Positions 49,149 to 60,282 of a DNA stretch of 64,000 nucleotides are shown in pieces. Origin of the DNA: Phorcus lineatus (lineage: Eukaryota; Mollusca; Gastropoda; Trochida; Trochidae); contig OV121092.1 of assembly GCA_921293015.1 (NCBI GenBank), forward strand, positions 5,648,001 to 5,712,000, read 5' to 3'. The notes below the pieces were generated by a model, which saw only the letters and a program-made list of their open reading frames with translations, made no database searches and was not told the DNA's origin. A program made the translations under genes and the position numbers. Every line of letters begins with the position of its first letter. Position 1 is the stretch's first letter.

Positions 49149-52134
49149 TTGAAGGTTATTCTTGTATAGAATAACATGAATTTTATGGTAATAAATTCCT
49201 TACAAATATTCTCAGAAAATAGGCAGTTATTCTTGTTTAGGTTAACATGAAATATTCATAATTGATTCATTTCGAATCATTTTTAGATGAACTTTTAAAT
49301 AAACACCAACTATTAACGAATGAATCATTTTTAAAGGAAAGGAATGTTAAGCATTATAGCATACAAAAAATATTTCAAGAAAATTATTATCTTTCATACT
49401 TAATCCAGTATTTTACATTAATTGCATTTAATTACTAAAAGGCATCAATATTCATGAAGTGATTGTTTTAAATGTCGATTTAAGTGACGCGGTTTGTAAA
49501 TTAAGTCACATATTCCTTTTTTCAATGATTTCACTTCATCCAGTAGAACTGACTATTACTTTAGACATCATATCATGCTTGTTGTTTTATAGCATATGCA
49601 CTGACAATATAACTATGATTGTTATAATACTTTACGAAAGCCAAGGGTGTACTCCGCAGTCACACTTTTTTGGGAAATAAATTAAAGCAGGTAAACGGAC
49701 AGATATGTCTTTTAAATGTCATGTACTTAATTTAGTATGGATATGAATCCAGCATATTTAAAAGATGGTTGTTGAGGTTAGTTAATTCGTTTGTTTGATT
49801 TGTTTTGATTTTTTTCATATTTTAGGAAGCCCAGAGAGTAATCTGTAGTCCGCGCACACCAGTCAAATTGTTTTGGAAAATTAATCGTAGCAGATAAAAG
49901 GACAGATTTGTCATTTAACTAATATAATATGAATTTGAAATCAGCGTATTTAAGCATATTAGTTTTTTTGTTTATCTATTTCTTTAGGTTTTGTTTTATT
50001 TAGTTGTTCATTTTTTTATCACATATACATTCATTTCTTCATTCATCTATTCATTCATTCAGTTTCTGATTCATCTTTTCATTCATTCATTTATTAATTT
50101 GGCAAAAAGGTTAATTTCCATGTCGATTAAAATTATTCGAACTTGAGAAAGCATTTAAAATCCTTCAAATGGCAAAGAAACTTGAGTCAGCATTTATTGG
50201 TTTTAGCAGAGAAAACTTTATGAAACAAATTTCGTGTCAGTTTACCAATACGTGAAATTACACTACGTGGCTGATACAGGTTGATGAAGTTCATTTCCTC
50301 TTGCTACTCGGACACAATCAAGATCCATGGACATACTCATTAAGTATATTTAGTCTCTGTAGACTCCTTCCAGACACGTCTGTTTCATGGGAAATACAAT
50401 TAAAATTGATTACTTATTTATACGTCTCGGACCGATACGGCCTTCCGTGGCATTTATAAGAATTCGTTCATACGCTTAGGTCGTGCAAAGGAATTATTAT
50501 TATTTTAACAACAGAATAATTGAACAGGGAAAGTTGTCAGATAGCAAAAGACATGATAATTTTACAATATCTTGAGATCTAAGAAAGTTAAGCTGAAGAA
50601 TATCTTAAACTTTGATGAGCTTTGAACTTGATCCTAACTATATACTATGCACAAGATTTTCAACAGAAAAAATAACCATAAACGCTAGTCAAAAGATTTA
50701 AGAATTCTATCCAATAAGTGGATGTTACAAACTTGAAAAAAATTAAATCCTTAATCAACAAAGCTTTACAAGTTGTAGGTAACGACGACAAGAAATATGT
50801 CGACAGTTTTGATAAAAATGAATTAGGACAATTGATTGCAAATACTCACTTGTAAAAATTAGGTCAGTCTGGATCTTCAATCAGCAATACCCTTTAAATA
50901 GACAAAGGAGTTAAGAAATGTTGTAGATAAAGAAGTTGTCATTCATTAAATTATCTTTGATCACTACACACTTCTAAGTCTCACAATTTATTAATTGATA
51001 TTGCTTTCTAAGTTCGATACATAAAATAACAAGTGCACAATGTCCGAATCCTACTCGTTTCTATGTAAAGAAATTAGTCTGTTACACACGAGTGATATGT
51101 TATAACTTTCCCTGAAAAAAAGTTCAACATAGCCCACATTAAGGCACTAAACGGTTGAAATAAATAATGTCAAGGATGTCCACCTGAATTAAATAAGAAA
51201 ACCAAAATCACTTTGACGATTGACATATGAATATTTAATTTCCAAAGGTAATTTGGAAGGCTTAGTGGAGGTTGAATTGACTAATTAACTAATTATGACA
51301 CTAAATGAAATCAAGCAAATTTTTTAGTCAGTTGAGGTTGTGGCATTTTCATAGAACCGAACCACTTGATTGTTTGTATTTATCTGCATGCACATTTTTA
51401 GCTCCGGGACGTGAAATCTAAACAAGAAAACTGTTACAGGGGAAAAAACGTTTTTAAATTGTTAAACAAGATTGGTATCTCATAAAGAAATTGGTAATAA
51501 TTAACCTCTTGTCACGTATTACTTCTTAACCATGACCTGTAGGTGTTGGGTCAAGACTACATGTATATGAAGCTTTTCTTTTCCATAAACAATTGAAACT
51601 TGTATCTCCTAGACGTTTCATTTTAATCCATAGTAGTACTATTTACATAGTAAAACCCCTTTGAAATTTATATTTACGCTGTTCATGGAAATGATCCCAA
51701 CCGTACATGAAGCCTCCTATAAAGATATAAAGAAGTAAATTTCACGAAAAATTTATATTCATGTCAACAATGACATCAAGGTGGGTAAGACCTGTATCTG
51801 AACAAGGGTTTTTTAAAGAAATAATGAACTATTCATCAAATATCTGGTTCTGTAAGTGTCATTTTGGAACGATATATCTGTTTTCACCTACAGAACCATG
51901 CTAAGTTAAAGTTTGTGATTTCAGAATTCGGGGATGGAGCGAAAAAATATAAGTTAACAATGCACACCCATTTCCCTATTCATGTATAACTCAACTTCTA
52001 CTTCCTTGTTTCTTTTGATTTACAAAGACTGTTCATGAGTAAATTCTTCTATATGGGTATCAATCTCCAAAAGCATTATTCAATTTATGATTGAGTCTTG
52101 GATCTTTGCAATTATGAATTTTATTCCATCACAG
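49149..52134 (+). other. last part of inferred intron, no exon seen
   Basis: After two eroded units of the older repeat (to about 49,280) the sequence is AT-rich with a short ATTCATTC run near 50,030-50,095. I found no linker, coiled-coil or EGF-type exon. A small undetected exon cannot be excluded. Confidence 0.45.
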
Positions 52135-53035
52135 ATAGGCACGACTGTGCTGAGATTCTGGACCAGAACCCAGATTCTCCAGACGGAGTGTACATCATCA
52201 ACCAACTAGATGGTAAGGGACACTTCAAAGTCTACTGTGACATGACCACTGATGGTGGAGGATGGACGGTAATTTCAAAATAAAGTATAATTTTAAATAT
52301 AAAGAGATTATCTAATGTTTCCAATATATCCCGAGAAACGTAAGATAAAGGTCAATGGCAAAGACACTGAAACAAAAGGGTGTTATTATTCTATTCATAT
52401 CATTCTAACCGATATGACGTAAATTCTATTTCTAATAAGTTTTGGAATAGGTCTGTATCTAAATAAGTAAAGACAAATGCTTTTATTTTGACCTTATGAT
52501 TTCTCATTTCAAGGAGCCAAAGAGAAGATATAGACTTTCGATTTGCAATGTGCGTTGTAGCTCAAAACAAATGAGAAACACCGAATTATCAAACAATTTT
52601 AGATCAGCCTCGCCGACTTAGATGCCACCCGTGCATATCTTTCTTATAAAGTATTTTTAACCTCTCCTAACATTCAAACATTGACATCAGGTGTTTCAGC
52701 GACGTAAAGATGGTTCAGAAGATTATTTCAGGAACTGGAGCGATTACAAGACTGGATTTGGAACATTGGAGGGAGAGTTCTGGCTTGGTATGGCCTTTGA
52801 TATTAGCACATTTTTTAAAAAGTTTATTCCTTGAATAGATTATGCTGTGCCAAAATGCAGTGTGCCAAAGACCTCCTTACTCACCCAGATAACCCGTAGA
52901 AGAAAATATCAAATATCAAATGAAAGCTAATAGCGGTCATTTAAGCTTACTACTGTCCCTTTAAGAATTACATTTTCTACATAACCCTTTTCATACATAT
53001 GAAAGCTCAATTCATAGAAGACTTTCACCTTATCA

Positions 53036-53067
<32 letters not shown>

Positions 53068-54475
53068 ATATATATATGCAATTAATGTCACCTAACTATG
53101 TCCATATCTAAAAACTGCTGTTAGTATTATATATGTGATTGATGTAAAGTAATGACGTCACCAATCTGTGGGTACGCATCGATTGTCATGAGTTATGCGC
53201 CCCTTGTTCTGTGACGTCAAAGCATGGCAACGTCATAAAGACCCCATGATGATCACTGAATAGTGTCAAACCGGTCGGGGATAGAAATCATTTCCAGACT
53301 TTTGTTTTTTATCCATTTATTACTTGAATTATGAAGACGTTTGATGATCTGTGTCTTCTGTACTGTTAGGTAATGACTACATCAATCGTTTGACGACGAA
53401 AAGAGACACGCAATTGAGGATCAACTTGGGAGACCACGAGGGCCAGTCCCGTTTTGCCAGATATTCCACTTTCAGAGTCGAAAATGATGACAGTAATTAT
53501 CGTCTCACAGTTTCCGGATACAAAGGGGACGCTGGTATGTTCATGTTGTTTTGTCATAAAGAAAGATCCCTAATAAATCAGTGTTATAGACATTTGAAAT
53601 TAACAATGCACAATGCATCAATTGTACATAATTCAGTAAGCATTGTAGTCTACTTTGCAATATTTTTTATGCTGACAGGTTTAAACATCATAACTGTACA
53701 TTGTATATCCTTTAATTCTTAGAATGTGCAGAAACTTATGATGGTGTATACCTTGATCTCAAGTATGCATCCGTTCTATTTGGAATAATATATCTCAAAC
53801 AAATGTAGATCGTCTGTAATTCATATCACTTTTGATTTGCTTCAATTGGATTAAAAAGTCCCTCGAGTAAATACTCAGTTGGGCGATAAAGAGCAACCAG
53901 CAAAGCAGAGTCATCGAAACTTAGTAGAACATCAATGATTTACAATGAAATCAACCGAGTATACACATCTCCACAGTTTAGTGCCAAGACTCAAAATGCG
54001 CTTCACCAGTCAATTTTAACAGGTGACAGACCTTACTTGTGGAGTAAGTGATTTACATTATAGCTGAACACTGCTACAGTTACGTAAACATAAGAATGTC
54101 GTGGTTAAAATTATTCATCCATTCTCAATATCTGATGCGTTTGAAAGGCTTATATTACTAATTGATTGGATGTGTCAAAAATAAGCTAGGTTTTATTAAA
54201 ATCCATTTATCATTCTAGGTGATTCTTTGAAATACCACAATGGAATGGAGTTCTCCACCAAGGACCGTGATAACGACAAGAACAACATCAACTGTGCAGC
54301 AAGATCTACAGGCGCCTGGTGGTATAAGATGTGCCTTGAAGTAAACCTCAACGGCAAATATGGTGACACAACCTCTGCTAAAGGAATCAACTGGTACAAG
54401 TGGCATGGAATTAAATACTCCTTAAAGTGGACAGAGATGAAAGTGAGACCAACAGGTAGTAAATATTGCAGTTAG
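52135..54475 (+). CDS. fibrinogen C-terminal (FReD) module 1, four exons
   Basis: Exons inferred at 52,135-52,268, 52,691-52,787, 53,370-53,534 and 54,219-54,475 (stop TAG 54,473-54,475), all with AG acceptors and GT donors; junction phases 1 (entry), 0, 1, 1. The joined protein is one full FReD of about 210 residues: [35 protein letters not shown]-x-YINRLTT, [41 protein letters not shown] (the DxD calcium site), NCA, GAWWY, C-x4-[20 protein letters not shown]. All four conserved cysteines are present. FReDs in invertebrates (FREPs, tachylectin-5, ficolin-like) bind acetylated sugars in innate immunity. This copy has no signal peptide of its own, so the PAN exon at 40,544 is its likely start. 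The last exon also contains an in-frame donor at 54,456. Confidence 0.88.
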
Positions 54476-55490
54476 AGATAATACATATATGTAAAAGTTA
54501 TTACTTATTAATTTTTCATATCAAACTCCATATCAGCCTGAGACCCCAATATCAGCCCGGGCCTGCAGTCATGTTGTAACCTTTTTACCATAAATAATAT
54601 TTCAATGTCTAGCTAAAAATGGTCATTTGGAAAATTTAATTATATGTTTACAAATTAACTATGTATAAAATATGAGAGTCAAGTTTGTGGAAAATAATCT
54701 TCTTTAAAACTTGTAAAACTGAACAATCAGTAGCAATCACTTATATGCTTTATAAAAAGATTAACTGTTAAAAGTATCTCAAGCATCTTATTTTGATAAG
54801 AAAATGCACGGATCTCACCCTTCGTTACCCATGACGTTATGGTACAAAGCGAAATAACTGTAATCGAAAGTTCCCAGGGCTGATAATGATATGGATAAGC
54901 GGACCAGGTTAAAATGGCTGATATGGATTTGCGAGTGCGGCTCGGGCAGATTGATGCAGTGATCTTACCTGTAAACACGTATGCTTGTGATAAAGATGCA
55001 TATAACAGCCTTTATAAGTAACAACCTTCTTAAAATATCTGAATATATATATTTGTATTTTCCATTGAATCCTGAACCCATCTCCTCAGCTTTAGACGAC
55101 AGCTTAATGAATCTTGATAAATATGCCAACTATCATCCAATATTTTCGTATATTTGATTTTGTTATTTTCTGATAACATTACAGAAACACTGAAATCATC
55201 CAATCTATTCAGGAGCATATTTCACATAGATTACTAATGTTCTATCATTTCCATCCTAACTTAAAACGCATGTCAACCTAGATCGATATATTCGATTTGT
55301 GGTTTATACCTACATCGGAGATATATATAAGAGTAGTCATTTGTATTAAGTACATCTTATTTAAAACCTGCTTTCATTAAATGAAAATTGACAAGCATAA
55401 CTCTTTGTTGTCATTTTCCCTAATTTGATGTGATTTAATGATTTTTTTAGTAGATAAGCATCGAAATAATGGATTTATTTTCCATAATAG
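54476..55490 (+). other. gap between the two FReD modules
   Basis: About 1 kb with no recognisable signal peptide, PAN domain or start-exon structure, so module 2 seems to lack its own N-terminal exon. The acceptor for module 2 is AATAG at 55,486-55,490; the better pyrimidine tract ATTTTTTTAG at 55,441-55,450 would add an in-frame stop or shift, so I did not use it. Confidence 0.5.
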
Positions 55491-57252
55491 ATCAGCAAGA
55501 CTGTGCTGAGATTCTGGACCAGAAGCCTGATTCTAAAGATGGAGTCTACGTTGTCCACCCTCAGAATGGGAAAGGAAACTTCAAAGTCTACTGTGACATG
55601 ACCACTGATGGTGGAGGATGGACGGTAATTAAAATTAAAAGTAAAGGGTCCTATGAGATTAAATTGAAGAAATATCTTTAACTTTGACTGGATACTCGTC
55701 AAAAAGGTCATTATCTAACAATATAAATGCTCTTCATTGCCAACTAGCAAGATTCCCTTGAATTTGTACAATAGAAGAAATCAGTCGAATTCCATTTGTC
55801 ACATCTCTCAACTGTTTGTCATTGGTATTTAAGGTGTTTCAGAGACGTCAAGATGGTTCGGAAGACTTCTTTAGGGACTGGAACGTGTACAAATTTGGAT
55901 TTGGAACATTGAAGGGAGAGTTCTGGCTAGGTATATTTTTCAATGTTTACAAATTAAATGTCACAGAGTTTAATGTCTTGTACGATTTTTGCGCTAGGTA
56001 CCTTTCGTGCAAGTCTCCATTACTGCTACTGCATAGCACCAAACTTTGAAAAAAGTAATGCGCCATCTTCTGCAATAAGTTCCGAACTTGTTATAGAACT
56101 ACCAAGTTTAGACACAGGGAGAATTTTGGAAATGCAGCATCAATTAGACAGTTATAACGATTAGCATAAGTCATACCATGGAGGGGAGTTGGTGCTCTAT
56201 TTGCAATTATGCATACCTACATGCGGCTTTGTATACAAATATGTCATGTACAGAAGAATATATCTGTGTATCTGTGAAACTATCACAGTCTAACTTCAAT
56301 TGAATTAAGTCGACTTTATAAAATTCATCATATCAGAAAGTGAATACATTTTATGAGAACATTGCCGTGTCAGGTAACGACAACATTAATCGTTTGACAA
56401 CGAAACGAAAGGTTCAGCTGAGGATCAACCTCGGGGACAACGAGGGACAATCATCCCATGCAACATATTCAACTTTCAAGATTGAAAACGAGGCAAATAA
56501 CTATCGTCTCACAGTCTCCGATTACAGTGGAAAGGCTGGTAAGACTGAAAATCATAATCAAATTTATAGCATCTTGCTCCATTCACGTGCTTAAATCCGG
56601 AAAGCGCCTTTCAATACCCTGATCTCTTTCAGGCCAAAAGCCTCGTATTGCTGGCAGTTAGTACTAAACAAGAAGCCTCTGCTGTGTCATATTTTGGTTG
56701 TGTTTACATTCTTATCTCAGCTAAATCACAGGAAACCGTAGCACAAATTGGTTCTGCATCAATGAGTATACCTCTCTCAAAATTAAGTTAACTAAGAAAA
56801 GATAGGCATATTCTCTTTATTTATATCAAAATAATGTTTGTTATCAAAAATGAAATGTCGCAAATTTCAAACTCAAAGTCTTTTCCCACACACTTTTTAC
56901 TCTCATTTCCAAACCTCTCATGGTTATCGTAGGTGATTCTTTGAAATACCACAATGGAATGGAGTTCACCACCAAGGACCGTGATAACGACAAGAACAAC
57001 ATCAACTGTGCAGTCGCATCTACAGGTGCCTGGTGGTACAAGAAGTGCCTTGAAGTAAACCTCAACGGCAAATATGGTGACACAACCTCAGATAGAGGAA
57101 TCAACTGGTACAAGTGGCATGGATCTAGATACTCTTTGAAGTGGACAGAGATGAAATTGAAACCTGCTGACATCCGATCAGAAAAGAAACCTTTGCAAAA
57201 CCTTCAAAAACAACTTTCAAAACTTTTTAGCTCAAAAGGTTTATTTGGTTAA
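55491..57252 (+). CDS. fibrinogen C-terminal (FReD) module 2, four exons
   Basis: Exons inferred at 55,491-55,624, 55,834-55,930, 56,374-56,538 and 56,933-57,252 (stop TAA). The first three have exactly the lengths of module 1 (134, 97 and 165 nt) with the same phases. The product is a complete FReD with [75 protein letters not shown] (calcium site), NCA, GAWWY, C-x4-NLNG and YSLKWTEMK. After the domain it has a basic tail of about 28 residues (DIRSEKK..LFG) that module 1 lacks. No N-terminal exon is visible upstream. It may share the PAN exon, follow module 1 in one protein, or be a duplicate that has lost its 5' end. AATAAA at about 58,452 could be a poly(A) signal. Confidence 0.85.
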
Positions 57253-59356
57253 GTTGAACGTTCCATGTGAGTTTTGCAAAAATGTCGAAGTAACATATGA
57301 ATAATTTGAATTTTAAGTGACATTCTCAAGTTTGAAAAGTATTGAAAGCAATTACTGGTGCTTTAGAACTGTCGACACCTCCCTCGTGTTGATTTATTTT
57401 TTATAAAACATAGTCCATATTTAGTATTGATACGTTTTGCTTTTTCCAGCATTATCAAGCAAATTACTCAAGTCTAGCCTATGTAGAAATGTTTCACATC
57501 GTGGGTTAAGCGAATGATGTTAATGTAGCTATACAGTCCCTTAAGTCTGTCGTTATATCTGGGGAATGGCTAATTAAGGTCATGTGAAAAATAATCTTTG
57601 AGACCAATGATATTAAAACATTAACTTGTGTTTTAGGTGATGAAATGCATTACATGTACCGTTCAGCTCGGTTGAAGTCATAGGCTGATGTTAATCATTT
57701 GTTGATAATTATGGTAAAAGAAACTCTTCTTGTTTCCTGAACTTCCTCAATTATTCCTTTGCACAAAAGAAGGTTTTGTACACATTTGTTCGCATCAACC
57801 TGCTTTTAACGAGTACTCCTTTGTAGGCCAAAAACATCCACTTCTATAGAGAAAGACCTATTAAGCTCATAATGAATGACTGAATTTGTAAGAAGTTCTT
57901 TTGATGTAATGATGGACTGAAGACATTTATTACATTTCAGCTAGTTTTAAAAAGATAAGAGCCAATGAGAGTGAGCCTCTTTTTTGTATTTGCAAAAAGA
58001 TCAACGATAATCCATTTAAATGTTAGAAACATGTAAAAGAAAAACAATGCACAATCCATCATTTCCTCTTCATATATCTATCTACATTTTTATCCGTCAA
58101 ATAATTTTTTTTTAAATTCAGTGTCAGATTTTGTTACGAACTCGTAACAAAAGTCAACCACTAGGTGATTGCCATACATATAGAGAGATGAACGAAAGCC
58201 GATCCTATTTTTCTGTAACTTTATTTAGCGTGAGTTACAATTATATTTCCCTAATTGGACACTTGTATTTTAATCATTGTTGCAATGATGAATTTTCAAT
58301 GAGACTTTCGAAACTGCTGCACATTTTATTTGTTGTTGTTTAAAACATTGCTTATGTTAGCTAAAAAAAATAGTTTATAAGGGAAATTATGCCTACTCTT
58401 TCTATTGGTCTAAGTAAATGTTGTGTCCTTGGATATTAAAGAATGCATGTTCAATAAATCTGTATAGCACCACTTCATTTCTATTGTCATCTTCACACGC
58501 ATGGCCTTACGCCAGCCCCAACCACTTGCTACGATAGGCCTTGCCGCATATCCCGTACTTTTTTGTGCTTGCCGAGGCTGCTGCGATGGTCCAATTTTGA
58601 CTGTTTGACCGAATTCAAAAACCAAAAGGCGATGAATCTTTGTACTTTGAAGATCTTTTATACTTACAGAACTTTTTATTTCAACCTAATTCAACTTCAT
58701 TATTTGCCATTTTTGGAAACAACATAAAAGACAACTATCGACCCGCGGTTAACTTAAATTTTGAAAAAATCAACTTTCCCGGAACGTGTCAATGAAGCCA
58801 ATCGTATTTGTGAATCAAGTAATGTTCATTTCGCAATGGATAATGTCACAGAACTTCCTTCCTAAACTGAATAGCCATGCAAAATGTCATCTTTCATTTT
58901 CAATGTAAAAATTAAACCAAAATATTAATACAGAAAGGGAGAGTATTAAATAAAAAGACTGTCACCATCATTTTAAATGTCTGGTTGAATAAATGTAAAT
59001 ACATCGCCATGATGTCAGTCAATGTTGATTGAATTCACAGGTGTTTGACTTATGCATTATGGAGTTGGCATTAAGCTATAGCAAACAATGTGTTAATATT
59101 CTGCTAGCAAAATTATCAATTTTCGTTATCTGAAATGAAACAAACATTTGGTCGTTGTCAACCAATATTGACATTTTATCGCACTTTCAATGTCATGAGG
59201 GTGTGAAATTTTTATTGACCTTTCAATTATCAAGTTCTTGTGAATAAAGCAAATTCAAGCGTCATTTTTTTCTACTTTTAAATTACTGTTATGGTGTTGA
59301 ATGGTTTGGACATCAATACTAACCTTGATATTTCACTCCAAATATTCTAAATTGAA
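57253..59356. other. 3' flank of the FReD cluster, no gene seen
   Basis: No exon is recognisable. A TTCAATAAATC word at about 58,450 might end the FReD2 transcript. The GC-richer 58,490-58,625 stretch is open on the minus strand for about 70 codons but shows no known motif. Confidence 0.45.
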
Positions 59357-59534
59357 TACAGTAGAACACGGATGTAACGAACTCCAAGGGACCAACGAAT
59401 TTAGTTCGCTATATCCGGTGTTCGCTATTCGCGTTCGGCCACCATCTTGGATCATATTGACGGTACTTTAAAAATTGTTCGCTATTTCCGATTGTTCGCT
59501 TTATCCGAGTTCGTTATATCCGTGTTCTACTGTA
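59357..59534 (+). mobile_element. pogo/Tigger-like MITE with TA target duplication
   Basis: A 174-bp element (59,359-59,532) flanked by TA on both sides. The ends are a 26-27 bp inverted repeat with one mismatch (CAGTAGAACACGGAT... and ...ATCCGTGTTCTACTG). Inside, TTCG(C/T)TAT-TCCG-type words recur about five times in direct orientation, as expected for transposase-binding repeats. The CAGTAGAAC terminus and TA duplication fit the Tc1/mariner superfamily, pogo/Tigger branch. No transposase is encoded. Confidence 0.85.
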
Positions 59535-59548
59535 TATTACTTTAAGAG

Positions 59549-59663
59549 CCTGGACCTGTATTTTCAAAACTCTCTTAGTGCTAAGATAGTCGTATGTGCC
59601 ATACATTAACATTGGCTTACGACTATCTTAGCACTAAGAGAGCTTCGAAAATCTAGACCCTGG
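59549..59663. repeat. palindromic MITE, 46-bp arms
   Basis: Arms 59,549-59,594 and 59,618-59,663 are inverted copies. The inner 27 bp (CTCTCTTAGTGCTAAGATAG plus TCGTA) are identical and the outer 19 bp have a few mismatches (CCTGGACCTG.. versus CCAGGGTCTAG..). The loop is 23 bp. It is non-coding and lies 15 bp after the Tigger-like MITE, which suggests a locally permissive insertion site. Confidence 0.8.
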
Positions 59664-60237
59664 TATGTAACTTTTTGTTTTTCTGATAACAGTGTATCCA
59701 CAATTAGGGCATGATACCGATACTGGATGTTTTCTGCTGCCTCTGGAGGAGGAACAGTTTCAAGTGTAATTTTGATGTCCACCAATATCGCCTATTTTTT
59801 ATTCATTAGGTATGATAAGTTCACCAGGTAGCATGGGTTTGAAATTTTTTGTAAATCAACGAACATTATGGATGAGTTTGCCTTGAAATTAAAATATTTT
59901 TGGTAAATCAACGAAGATATCGTAGACTTCAAATTGATACACTACTGAAGTGATGTAACTCCAATCATTTACTGTCTCTGATTAGGTAGTATTTTGGCCT
60001 TTCAATATAATCGTTATTTTATTTTAAAAAGTTTTTGCGGTTTTTTATACGTGCAATATATTCAGGAAGTAGAGAGTACATTTTAGCATAAGACAAATCA
60101 TTGGGGAACTGTTTTGCTACAGTAGGTTGATAGAGATAAATTATGTTTGTACCATTGAAAACGTCAAAATCAACAATAAGTACAAAACAGTGTATTAGAA
60201 ACAAATATTCAAGTAGATATTTTAGTGCATGAGGTTA

Positions 60238-60240
60238 ATG

Positions 60241-60281
<41 letters not shown>
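60238..60281 (-). repeat. (ATT)n 3' tail of the LINE
   Basis: About 14 ATT units as read on the minus strand, directly after CTATAGAAATTT. CR1/L2-type LINEs typically end in a short microsatellite, so this marks the element's 3' end. Confidence 0.8.
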
Positions 60282-60282
<1 letters not shown>

